Shown: positions 7,562-15,296 of the stretch, in pieces
Numbering within the stretch: position 1 is the first letter of the stretch
Layout: each line of letters starts with the position of its first letter
Assembly: GCA_017882065.1 (NCBI GenBank)
Contig: JADGQD010000016.1
Location: 1 to 17,576 of the forward strand
Length of the DNA stretch: 17,576 nt
Reading direction: 5' to 3'
Source of the DNA: Anaerolineales bacterium
Lineage (GTDB): Bacteria; Chloroflexota; Anaerolineae; Anaerolineales; Villigracilaceae
The notes under the pieces: model-generated
Told to the model about the DNA's origin: nothing
The model's input: the letters and a program-made list of their open reading frames with translations, nothing else
The model's database searches: none
Translations under genes and position numbers: made by a program

Positions 7562-8352
7562 TGGGACGCGTTTACACGCTGGTGAATCAAAAAGGTGGGG
7601 TGGGGAAGACAACCACTGCCATCAATCTCGGTGCCTACCTTGTGCAATTCGGTCAACGCGTCTTGATCGTGGATATTGACCCACAGGCCAATGCCACCTC
7701 CTCGCTCGGCGTGGACAAGCACACCGTCAAAGGTGGGACTTATGAGGCGCTGATGGGCGGGGCACCCGCTCCGGCGCTGGTGCTGCAGAACCCGCGCCTG
7801 AAACTGGCTATTTTGCCGTCCTCGCCGTCTTTGGCCGGGGCGGAGGTTGAACTGGTCAACGAACTCGGGCGGGAAGTCAAACTGCGCCAAGTGATTGCTC
7901 CTCTGGTTGACCGATATGATTACATTTTGATTGACTGCCCGCCCTCACTCGGCATGTTGACTATCAATGGATTGGTGGCCGCGCAGGATGGCGTACTCAT
8001 CCCAGTGCAGTGCGAATACCTGGCGCTGGAAGGGTTGGGCGAACTGACCCGTACCCTTCAGCGTGTCCGTTCGGCGCTTTACCCTGCGCTCAAGGTGCGG
8101 GGTGTCATCCTGACGATGTTCGATGGCCGCACCCACCTTTCCAGCGACGTGGTAGCCGAAGTACAAAAGTATTTCAGCGAGCAGGTTTTCGAAACCATCA
8201 TCCCGCGCAGTGTCCGACTGGCAGAAGCCCCTTCGTACGGACTGCCAATCTCGGCCTATGCCCCGGATTCGAATGCGGCCAAGTCTTATGAATCCCTGGC
8301 GCGCGAACTGCTCTCAGGTGATGGCGTTGCCGTTAAAGAAAGTGCGGAATAG
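7561..8352 (+). CDS. parA: Chromosome partitioning ATPase ParA (Soj)
   Basis: 263 residues from GTG 7561, preceded by GGAGG at 7549-7553 with 7 bases between. The frame is open further upstream, but the Walker motif position and ribosome site favour this start. The deviant Walker A motif KGGVGKTT is at residues 11-18, with signature Lys11. The second strand VDIDPQANAT and the Walker B strand ILIDCPPSLGML are all intact. Length and lack of an N-terminal HTH fit the short, chromosomal Soj type. ParA dimerises with ATP on the nucleoid and is stimulated by ParB bound at parS, moving origins apart. parB follows after a 9-base gap, the usual arrangement. A parS site was not found in the window. Confidence 0.95.
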   Translation: MGRVYTLVNQKGGVGKTTTAINLGAYLVQFGQRVLIVDIDPQANATSSLGVDKHTVKGGTYEALMGGAPAPALVLQNPRLKLAILPSSPSLAGAEVELVNELGREVKLRQVIAPLVDRYDYILIDCPPSLGMLTINGLVAAQDGVLIPVQCEYLALEGLGELTRTLQRVRSALYPALKVRGVILTMFDGRTHLSSDVVAEVQKYFSEQVFETIIPRSVRLAEAPSYGLPISAYAPDSNAAKSYESLARELLSGDGVAVKESAE

Positions 8353-8361
8353 GAGGAGCTT

Positions 8362-9216
8362 ATGCCACAAAAATCTGGACTCGGTCGTGGATTGGGAGCG
8401 TTGATCCCCGGTGGGGATAATTTTCAGATGGAAAACGGCGTTATGCTGGTTGCGGTGGAGATGGTTTTACCGAACCCGCGCCAGCCGCGCAATATGATGC
8501 ATCCTGAAGAGTTAGAAGAACTGACCGCTTCGGTGAGTGAACACGGCGTGCTCCAGCCACTGATCGTAACGCTGGGCGAGTCGACGGGGCAATACATCCT
8601 GATTGCCGGGGAACGCCGCCTCCAGGCGGCCCGTTTGGCAGGTCTGGCCTCGGTACCGGTGCTTGTTCGCCAGGCCACCGACCAACAGCGGCTGGAACTG
8701 GCAATCATCGAAAACGTCCAACGCTCTGATCTCTCTGCACTCGAAGAGGCCGAGGCTTACCGCCAGTTGGCCGAGGATTTTGATCTTTCCCATGAAGGAA
8801 TCGCCGCCCGCGTTGGCAAGAGCCGCGTGGCGGTGACGAATACCTTGCGCCTGCTCAGGCTGCCTGACTCGGTCAAGAATGCTCTGATCGAGAAGCGCAT
8901 TTCAGAGGGACATGCGCGCGCCTTGCTGGCCCTTTCCACGCCGGATGCCCAGACAGCGGCTCTGCGAACTGTTCTGGCGCAGGAACTCAACGTCCGCCAG
9001 ACCGAAGAATTGGTGCGCAAACTCTCCGGAGAAAGACCGGTCCGCAAGCCAAAACCGGCCGTTTCGCCGGATGTTACCGAACTGGAGGACCGTCTGCGCT
9101 CCAGTCTGGGGACAAAGGTCACGCTGCGTTCCGGAAGGAAGGGCGGGACACTGACCATTCATTATTATTCAAACGAGGAACTGGACGCCCTGACGGGGCG
9201 GCTGTTGAATGGATGA
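8362..9216 (+). CDS. parB: Chromosome partitioning protein ParB (Spo0J)
   Basis: 284 residues. It starts at ATG 8362 behind AGGAGG at 8351-8356. The N-terminus MPQKSGLGRGLGALIP is the classic ParA-stimulating tail. The CTP-binding ParB/Srx-like domain shows GERR at 83-86 and ENVQR at 117-121. A helix-turn-helix for parS binding follows at about 146-172 (HEGIAARVGKSRVAV). The C-terminal segment (about 225-284) would be the dimerisation domain. All expected motifs and length match chromosomal ParB, which loads at parS as a CTP-dependent clamp and activates ParA. It is co-transcribed with pfkB and parA on spacing. Confidence 0.95.
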   Translation: MPQKSGLGRGLGALIPGGDNFQMENGVMLVAVEMVLPNPRQPRNMMHPEELEELTASVSEHGVLQPLIVTLGESTGQYILIAGERRLQAARLAGLASVPVLVRQATDQQRLELAIIENVQRSDLSALEEAEAYRQLAEDFDLSHEGIAARVGKSRVAVTNTLRLLRLPDSVKNALIEKRISEGHARALLALSTPDAQTAALRTVLAQELNVRQTEELVRKLSGERPVRKPKPAVSPDVTELEDRLRSSLGTKVTLRSGRKGGTLTIHYYSNEELDALTGRLLNG

Positions 9217-9255
9217 TTGGAAGGTACACACTTAACGTGTCTCTAAGAGATTGAT

Positions 9256-10833
9256 ATGAGACTTCTCCACAACGCTCGCATCCATACTCTCGACGCGGCT
9301 CATCCCATCGCCTCGGCCATTGCCATTGACGCCGGATATATTCTTGCCGTGGGCGGCGATGAACTCCTGGTTGAATGCGAACATGCTGAGCGCGAAGATA
9401 TGGGCGGGCGGGTCATTCTGCCCGGCTTGACCGATGCACACATCCACCTCCAGGAGTATGCCCTCAGCCTGCAGTTTGTGGATTGCGAGGTGGAGACCAG
9501 AGAGGAAATCCTTTGCCGGGTGGCAGAGCGCCTCCGCCAGGCGCTGCGCGGGGAATGGGTGCGCGGACATGGCTGGAACCAGAATACCTGGGGTGGTGAG
9601 TGGCCTGCTGCCGCGGACCTGGATGCGGTCGCACCGGAGAACCCGGCCTACCTGACAGCCAAATCCCTGCATGTCGCATGGGCCAACAGCACTGCCCTGA
9701 AGCTGGCAAGGATCAATCCCTCCACCCCGGACCCGGTCAATGGCCGTATCCAGCGGGATGCACGCGGAGTCCCGACAGGTATCCTGTTCGAAGAGGCGGT
9801 GAAATTGGTTGAGGCGGTCATCCCGGAACCGACTCCCGAAGAGCTGGTAAAAAACTTCCAGCAGATTATTGCTCGCCTGTGGCGCATGGGGTTGACCGGG
9901 GTCCACGATTTCGATAAGCGTACCTGTTTCCAGGCTTTGCAGCTCCTCCGTGAGCGTGGCGATCTGCAATTCCGCGTAGTAAAGTCCATCCCGCTTGAGC
10001 TGCTCCCGCAAGCGGTGGCTCTTGGCTTGCGCAGCGGGTTCGGGGACGATTTCCTGCGCATTGGTTCGGTCAAATTCTTTGCTGATGGTGCACTTGGCCC
10101 GCATACCGGGGCAATGTTCGAATCATATGTTGACGAGCCACAAAATCGTGGTATTCTAATATTGGATAATGAACAACTTTTCGAGCAGGGCTGTCTGGCA
10201 GCCAAAAGCGGCCTCAGCTTGGCCGTCCATGCCATCGGCGACCGGGCTGTCCATGAAGTACTGGAAGGGTTCGCCCGGTTGCGCACTTACGAGCGTGAGC
10301 GCGGACTACCGGCTTTGCGTCATCGCATCGAACACGTGCAGACGATTCACCCTGATGATACTGGACGCCTGGCGGAGTTGGATGTTATTGCCTCGATGCA
10401 GCCGATCCATGCTCCGTCTGATATGCTGGTGGCGAACCGTCTCCTGGGTGGACGGGCGGCGTTCTCGTATGCCTGGCGGACTCAGGCGCAGCACGGGGCG
10501 CGGCTGGCTTTTGGGTCGGATGCGCCAGTTGAAAGCCCGAACCCGTTCCGGGGTTTGCACGCCGCCGTTACCAGACGCCGCGCGGACGGCTCTCCGGGGC
10601 CGGAGGGCTGGTTCCCGGAGCAGCGGTTGACCGTCCGCGAAGCGCTCGAAGGATTTACGCTTGGACCGGCTTTCGCGGCCGGAATGGAGAACCGCCTCGG
10701 ACAGTTGTCTGCTGGCTTTCTTGCTGATTTGACTGTCGTCGAGACGGACCCGTTCACCTGCGACCCTGTTGATTTGTATAGTATCCAACCGACAGCAACA
10801 ATGGTCGGCGGTGATTGGGTCTGGCAGTCGTGA
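9256..10833 (+). CDS. YtcJ-like metal-dependent amidohydrolase
   Basis: 525 residues, starting at ATG 9256 with AAGAGA at 9245-9250. It belongs to the amidohydrolase superfamily (Amidohydro_3 type). The metal-binding set is visible: HIH at 62-64, Lys273 in SVKFFADGALG (the position of the carboxylated lysine), His325 in HAIGD, His360 in RIEHVQ and Asp422 in GSDAP. Small beta-sandwich parts flank the barrel at both ends, including a C-terminal LGQLSAGFLADLTVVETDP. Such enzymes hydrolyse C-N bonds in amides or related compounds; the real substrate cannot be predicted. No signal peptide is seen. It is separated from parB by 39 bases without a clear terminator, and is followed by a kinase gene whose ribosome site overlaps its stop. 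Confidence 0.85.
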   Translation: MRLLHNARIHTLDAAHPIASAIAIDAGYILAVGGDELLVECEHAEREDMGGRVILPGLTDAHIHLQEYALSLQFVDCEVETREEILCRVAERLRQALRGEWVRGHGWNQNTWGGEWPAAADLDAVAPENPAYLTAKSLHVAWANSTALKLARINPSTPDPVNGRIQRDARGVPTGILFEEAVKLVEAVIPEPTPEELVKNFQQIIARLWRMGLTGVHDFDKRTCFQALQLLRERGDLQFRVVKSIPLELLPQAVALGLRSGFGDDFLRIGSVKFFADGALGPHTGAMFESYVDEPQNRGILILDNEQLFEQGCLAAKSGLSLAVHAIGDRAVHEVLEGFARLRTYERERGLPALRHRIEHVQTIHPDDTGRLAELDVIASMQPIHAPSDMLVANRLLGGRAAFSYAWRTQAQHGARLAFGSDAPVESPNPFRGLHAAVTRRRADGSPGPEGWFPEQRLTVREALEGFTLGPAFAAGMENRLGQLSAGFLADLTVVETDPFTCDPVDLYSIQPTATMVGGDWVWQS

Positions 10834-10843
10834 GGAGCAACGG

Positions 10844-11863
10844 ATGATATCCCCTCTGACCCCCGAAGTCCTTGTCCCCCGCCTGGGCGAATATCTTGTT
10901 CAGGGAGGTTTAATTACCGAGACGGATTTGCAGAAAGCCCTGGCATACCAGAATGAGAAAAAACGGGCCGGGGAACCTTGCCTGCTGGGACAGGCACTGG
11001 TGGACCTCGACCTCCTTACACGCCAGCAAATTGACAATGCCGTGACCGAGCAGATCATCCAACTGCGGAATGCGCTCGAGGATGCCAATCGCTTGCTGGA
11101 GCACCGCGTTGCAGAACGGACCGCGGAATTGCAGGAGGCGCTGCGCAAGCTCTCCGAGTTGAGCCAGATGAAGGCCAATTTCGTTGCCAATGTTTCGCAT
11201 GAGTTACGCACACCGCTGACGCACGTCAAGGGATACCTGGAGTTACTGACGACCGAATCGCTTGGTTCGCTGAATGCTGAACAGAAAAACGCCTTGCAGA
11301 TCAGCCAGCGCGCGGCCGGACGGTTGGAAAGCCTGATTGACAATCTCATCCTCTTTTCGCTGGCAGCACGTGGCGAGATGACCCTGCGCCTGGCGCCCGT
11401 CAATCTGAATAAAGTGGCGGGGGAAATCTTCAGTTATTCACGCACCAAAGCGGTTGATCGAAATGTGGCTCTGCACTTTAACGTACAACCTGATATTCCT
11501 TACGTCCAGGCGGATGAAGAGAAAATCTCCTGGGTAATTCTCCAGTTGATTGATAACGCCATCAAATTCACGCCCTCTGGCGGTGAAGTAACCCTGTCCA
11601 TCCAGCCGGAATCGGATACGCTGATCATGGTGTCGGTCTCTGATACTGGCATTGGCATTCCAGTCAGCCGGCTGAACGAGATTTTTGAAGCTTTCCACCA
11701 ATTGGATTCTTCCTCCACGCGGCATTACAGCGGTACTGGTCTGGGGCTGGCTCTGGTGCGCGAGATTATTAGTGCACATGGTTCGGTGATCGAAGTGCAA
11801 TCAGAAGATGGAAAAGGTACCAGGTTCCGTTTTCCGCTGCTTGCGGTCAACAAAGGTTCTTGA
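10844..11863 (+). CDS. Soluble histidine kinase with N-terminal MshEN-like domain
   Basis: 339 residues. I chose ATG 10844 because GAGGAG at 10832-10837 lies 6 bases before it; an upstream in-frame start would overlap the amidohydrolase by 65 bases. Residues 13-70 hold two 24-residue motifs of the T2SSE_N/MshEN type. The first (R13-L14-G15 ... G22-L23-I24 ... L29 ... Q36) is complete; the second (L48-G49 ... L57-L58 ... Q70) lacks the Arg and second Gly. A coiled-coil linker (about 74-108) leads to the HisKA H-box with His119 (VSHELRTPL) and a HATPase_c domain (IDNAIKF N-box, SDTGIGIP, GTGLGLALV). No membrane helix is seen. MshEN domains in secretion ATPases bind cyclic di-GMP, so this kinase may sense it (inference). 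It lies 15 bases before the next kinase gene. Confidence 0.85.
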   Translation: MISPLTPEVLVPRLGEYLVQGGLITETDLQKALAYQNEKKRAGEPCLLGQALVDLDLLTRQQIDNAVTEQIIQLRNALEDANRLLEHRVAERTAELQEALRKLSELSQMKANFVANVSHELRTPLTHVKGYLELLTTESLGSLNAEQKNALQISQRAAGRLESLIDNLILFSLAARGEMTLRLAPVNLNKVAGEIFSYSRTKAVDRNVALHFNVQPDIPYVQADEEKISWVILQLIDNAIKFTPSGGEVTLSIQPESDTLIMVSVSDTGIGIPVSRLNEIFEAFHQLDSSSTRHYSGTGLGLALVREIISAHGSVIEVQSEDGKGTRFRFPLLAVNKGS

Positions 11864-11878
11864 TTTGGCTGGAGGACA

Positions 11879-13072
11879 ATGGACAGCGAAACGCTTGAAA
11901 CCTTCACTAACTTGAGCAGTTCCATCGTCAGGGAGAATTGGAAAAAATCCCTGGATGCATTGTTTCTCTTATTCCGCAGGAAATTCGTTTTTGACAATCT
12001 GGTAATCTACCTCGTTGAAGGAAGCGGCAGCACACCGGAAGTAGTCTATGCGCGTGCAGCCGGGCGTGGACGCAGTAAAGAGGCCGAATCCTCCTGGGGT
12101 AATGAGATTGCCAACCAAGTCATCAGCACGGGCAAAGCCACCGAATCTATTCCAGCGGACCAAACCTCTTCTGACCGGATTGCCATGCCTCACTTCCTTG
12201 GCCTGCCGCTGATTTTTCCGGACCGGCGCGGCGCGCTGGTCTTTGTCCGCTTCGGAGGGCCAGAATTTTCAAATGAGGAAATGCCGCTGGCAACCCTGGC
12301 TGCTGTCGAGACGGCACGGGCGCTCGAACAGAATATTCTTCAGGAAAGCCTGACCCAGTTGGAACATGCCCGTCACCGTGCTCAACTCCAGGACGATTTT
12401 ATTGCCACGATTTCCCATGAGTTGCATTCCCCGCTCGGCTTCATTAAAGGATACACCACATCTCTCCTGCGCTCTGACACCACCTGGGACACCGCTACAC
12501 AGCAGGAATTTCTGGTCATCATAGACGAAGAATCCGACCACCTGCTCACCTTGATTGACCGTATGCTTGACTCTGCCCGTCTGCAGAGTGGAAATATGAG
12601 CATGGACTTCCAGCCTGTTCGCTTGGACTCGCTTCTGCGGGACGTGACCCTGCGCGTCCATGGGCGGCACGAAGGTCTGGAAGTTATCCTGGACCTGCCA
12701 ACTGTCCCGCCCATCCAGGCAGATACCGTCCGCCTGACCCAGGTTTTTGACAACCTGTTTGATAATGCTATCAAGTATGCCCCCGGCACGAAAATAACCA
12801 TCTCGCTCCACGGGAAAGAAAGCTGGCAGATAGTTACCTTTGCAGACCCGGGACCGGGTATTCCGCCTGAGCACATCCCATTCCTCTTCGAACGGTTCTA
12901 CAGTGTGCCTGGTCAATTCAGCAAAAGCGGGACGGGGCTGGGATTATTCATCTGCAAACAGATTGTTCAAGCTCATCATGGCCGAATTTCGGTCAAGACT
13001 TCACCCGGCAAAGGGACTGCGTTTCGTATCGAACTTCCCGTTCGTCCGGAGAAAGCTGTAAAAGAGGCATAA
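11879..13072 (+). CDS. Soluble histidine kinase with GAF-like sensor region
   Basis: 397 residues, with GGAGG just before ATG 11879. Residues about 10-150 resemble a GAF domain (FDNLVIYLVEG, LGLPLIFPDRRGALVFVRF). A helix follows, then HisKA with His180 in ISHELHSPLGFIKGY, and a HATPase_c domain with FDNLFDNAIKYAP (N-box), DPGPGIP (G1) and GTGLGLFICKQ (G2). All catalytic motifs look intact; the H-box has HELHSPL where HELRTPL is commoner. No transmembrane segment is seen, so the signal is probably cytoplasmic. The response regulator gene starts 3 bases after its stop, so the two are almost certainly partners. The preceding kinase lies in the same transcription unit on spacing. Confidence 0.88.
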   Translation: MDSETLETFTNLSSSIVRENWKKSLDALFLLFRRKFVFDNLVIYLVEGSGSTPEVVYARAAGRGRSKEAESSWGNEIANQVISTGKATESIPADQTSSDRIAMPHFLGLPLIFPDRRGALVFVRFGGPEFSNEEMPLATLAAVETARALEQNILQESLTQLEHARHRAQLQDDFIATISHELHSPLGFIKGYTTSLLRSDTTWDTATQQEFLVIIDEESDHLLTLIDRMLDSARLQSGNMSMDFQPVRLDSLLRDVTLRVHGRHEGLEVILDLPTVPPIQADTVRLTQVFDNLFDNAIKYAPGTKITISLHGKESWQIVTFADPGPGIPPEHIPFLFERFYSVPGQFSKSGTGLGLFICKQIVQAHHGRISVKTSPGKGTAFRIELPVRPEKAVKEA

Positions 13073-13075
13073 GCC

Positions 13076-13768
13076 ATGTCCACACGCATTCTGATTGTTG
13101 ACGACGAACCGCGCTATCTCCGTTTGCTCGAAGCCAATCTTCTAACCAAAGAGTACGAGGTGTTTACCGCCAAAGATGGCGAGGAAGCGCTCGAATCTTT
13201 TTCGGCCAACCCGGTGGACTTGATCCTGCTGGATGTAATGCTTCCCCGCATGGATGGTTTTGCGGTTTGCCAGCGCATCCGCCAATTCTCCAATGTGCCC
13301 ATTATTATGCTGACTGCAAAAGGCGAAGAGCACGATCGGGTCCTAGGCCTGGACGTGGGCGCCGATGATTATCTGATCAAACCATTCTCGGCGATGGAAT
13401 TGCTTGCCCGAGTACGGGCTGTGCTGCGTCGTGCTCAAGTCACCGAGACCGGGCAGGATCGCTTTTTCACTCACGGAAATCTGCGCATTGATTTTGCCCG
13501 CGCCGAGGTCTGGCTGGGAGAACAGCCGGTCTATCTTTCAGCGACAGAATACCGTCTCTTGTTGCAATTTACACATAATATTGGCAAAGTCCTCTCTTCC
13601 GAGGAACTGCTTACCGGCGTGTGGGGGCCGGAATATCGTGACGATAAGGAAATCCTGTGGGTTACCATTGCCCGCTTGCGCCAGAAAGTGGAAGATGATC
13701 CACATATGCCGAAACATATTGCCACCCGCTCCGGGCTTGGGTACCTGATGACTCCAATTGAAGAGTGA
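13076..13768 (+). CDS. OmpR/PhoB-family response regulator
   Basis: 230 residues; GAGG at 13064-13067 precedes ATG 13076. The receiver domain has the full active site: Asp9-Asp10, phosphoacceptor Asp53 (LILLDVMLPRMDG), Thr80 and Lys102 (LIKPF). The C-terminal winged helix (about 130-228) includes LSATEYRLLLQF, the recognition region WVTIARLRQKVEDDP and the terminal wing RSGLGYLM. It would be a transcription factor phosphorylated by one or both kinases encoded upstream. Its targets are unknown; the adjacent Tad-type genes are an obvious candidate (inference). It is followed closely by the CpaE-like gene. Confidence 0.92.
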   Translation: MSTRILIVDDEPRYLRLLEANLLTKEYEVFTAKDGEEALESFSANPVDLILLDVMLPRMDGFAVCQRIRQFSNVPIIMLTAKGEEHDRVLGLDVGADDYLIKPFSAMELLARVRAVLRRAQVTETGQDRFFTHGNLRIDFARAEVWLGEQPVYLSATEYRLLLQFTHNIGKVLSSEELLTGVWGPEYRDDKEILWVTIARLRQKVEDDPHMPKHIATRSGLGYLMTPIEE

Positions 13769-13784
13769 TTTTCAAAAGGTGCTG

Positions 13785-14939
13785 ATGGATACAAAACCGA
13801 TTTCAGTCTTGGTAATTGACGGGGATACAGCCAGCCGCAACTATCTGACAGTTGTGTTGCAAAAGAGCGGCTATACTGTGCTGACGGCGTCTCTGGGACG
13901 TGAAGGCCTGATATCAGCCTGGAAAGACCAGCCGGATATCATCATCCTGGACCCAGTGCTGCCCGATCTGCCCGGTCCGGAGCTGGTAAACCGTCTCCGC
14001 CAGGATCGCCGCACGTCCAAGGTCCCGTGCGTGGCGCTCAGCAGCCAGCAAGATTCGCAGGATATGAACGCCCTTCTTTCGGCTGGTTGTAATGAATACA
14101 TGGCCAAATCCAGCCAGGCTCTGCCGCGTCTTCTGGAACTAATCCCGCGGTTATTGAAGGGAGAATCAACGGCCCCCAAGAAACACGGTATTCTCATAGC
14201 CTTCTTGAGCGCAAAAGGCGGAACAGGGACATCTTCCTTGTGCGCCAATATCGCCATGTGCCTGGGCAGCGAAAAAATCGAAACCCGCGTTGCAGTGATG
14301 GACCTGGTGCTGCCGATCGGTTCGATTGCCTCTATCGTCGGTTATCACGACCGCCTGAACCTGGTTACAGCGGCGATGCAGGACCCAGCCCAGACTACCG
14401 CTGCCTTTTTCAAGGATAATCTCCCGCGTGTGCCAAACTGGTATTTCCATCTGTTGGCTGGTTCACCGGACCCGGAGTCAGCAAACCAGCTGGCTGTGAA
14501 CCGCCTTGATGGGATTTTAAACTCGATCATGGAATCCCATGATTACATCCTTGTGGATATGGGTCGTGCCCTATCGCGTATCAGCCTGCCGATCATCCAG
14601 AGAGCGGATGTGGTTGTTCTGATCGTTGGCACAGACCTGTCCACTGCCATCCTGACCCAGACGGTTTGGGAGTATTTAAAGAATCAGGGCATAGATCCGA
14701 GGCGTTTGTATCCTCTTCAGAACCGGGCGGTTGGCTTGGAAGGTTTGTCGAAGACCGAACTCGAGCAGATGACCGGCTTGCAAATCCGGTTTACCATGCC
14801 GTATATGAGCGGTAATTTTACGATTGCCAATAATCGCCATGAACCTGTCATCGCCAAATTTCCAAATGACTCGTCTGCGTTCACCCTGAAGCAGGCTGCG
14901 ATACAAATTGCCGAATTGGGCCAACGGTCGCACGGCTAG
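13785..14939 (+). CDS. cpaE: REC–CpaE/TadZ-type ATPase
   Basis: 384 residues from ATG 13785 (AAGGTG at 13776-13781). A TTG at 13758 in the same frame would overlap the regulator gene and is less likely. Residues 5-120 form a receiver-like domain with Asp12, Asp14 and Asp56 (IIILDPVLPDLPG). Ser replaces the usual Thr after beta-4, and KS replaces KP at 108-109, so phosphorylation is uncertain. Residues about 135-380 form a MinD/ParA-type ATPase with the variant Walker A AKGGTGTSS (Lys144 kept, the usual P-loop Lys replaced by Thr149), then AVMDLVLPIGS and YILVDMGRAL. This is the layout of CpaE/TadZ proteins, which place Tad pilus machinery at a cell site. The gene ends with three consecutive in-frame stops (TAG TGA TAG). 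A cpaF-like gene lies just downstream, supporting the call. Confidence 0.85.
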   Translation: MDTKPISVLVIDGDTASRNYLTVVLQKSGYTVLTASLGREGLISAWKDQPDIIILDPVLPDLPGPELVNRLRQDRRTSKVPCVALSSQQDSQDMNALLSAGCNEYMAKSSQALPRLLELIPRLLKGESTAPKKHGILIAFLSAKGGTGTSSLCANIAMCLGSEKIETRVAVMDLVLPIGSIASIVGYHDRLNLVTAAMQDPAQTTAAFFKDNLPRVPNWYFHLLAGSPDPESANQLAVNRLDGILNSIMESHDYILVDMGRALSRISLPIIQRADVVVLIVGTDLSTAILTQTVWEYLKNQGIDPRRLYPLQNRAVGLEGLSKTELEQMTGLQIRFTMPYMSGNFTIANNRHEPVIAKFPNDSSAFTLKQAAIQIAELGQRSHG

Positions 14940-14990
14940 TGATAGAGGTGGACAAACAACGAAATCGATGACAATTATCCGGAGGATCTG

Positions 14991-15296
14991 ATGACAATTG
15001 AATTTGACGATAACGGTAAATTCTTTACAGATATTATTTCTAAGATCCCTATTCCTGTCATGATCCAGACGGTCACTCACCGAATCCATGGGAATATTCA
15101 TGTCTGTCAAGACCGGCGTCTCAAAGATGAATTGGACCTTCCGGAAAAGTTTATCGCCATCACCGATGCTGTCATCTGTTTGCCAGACGGCCAGGTTCTG
15201 TATCAGGCCAACTTTCTGGCAGTGCAGCGTGACGAGATTATTTGGGTAATGCCTGATAGCGAGATTGCAGATCCTTCGAAGGGAAGCGCCAAATGA
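14991..15296 (+). CDS. Small conserved-looking protein between cpaE and cpaF
   Basis: 101 residues with an excellent ribosome site (GGAGGAT at 14981-14987). The stop overlaps the cpaF start (ATGA at 15293-15296), so it is translated in step with the secretion ATPase. The sequence has alternating hydrophobic strands (VMIQTVTHRIHGNIHV, KFIAITDAVICL, QVLYQANFLAV, EIIWVMP). This suggests a small beta-rich fold; no membrane segment, signal peptide or catalytic motif is seen. I do not recognise the family with certainty. The position points to an accessory role in Tad pilus assembly or its control (inference). Confidence 0.75.
   Translation: MTIEFDDNGKFFTDIISKIPIPVMIQTVTHRIHGNIHVCQDRRLKDELDLPEKFIAITDAVICLPDGQVLYQANFLAVQRDEIIWVMPDSEIADPSKGSAK

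Noticed and set aside
9228..9248. Terminator or operator between parB and the amidohydrolase (ACAC-TTAAC-GTGT, CTCT-A-AGAG)
   Set aside because: Stems are only 4 bases and no T-run follows; such repeats are expected by chance.
10331..10340. CACGTG core as a parS site
   Set aside because: The flanks do not match the parS palindrome, and the bases encode the conserved RIEHVQ motif of the amidohydrolase. A similar CACGTG at about 11369 in the kinase gene also lacks palindromic arms.
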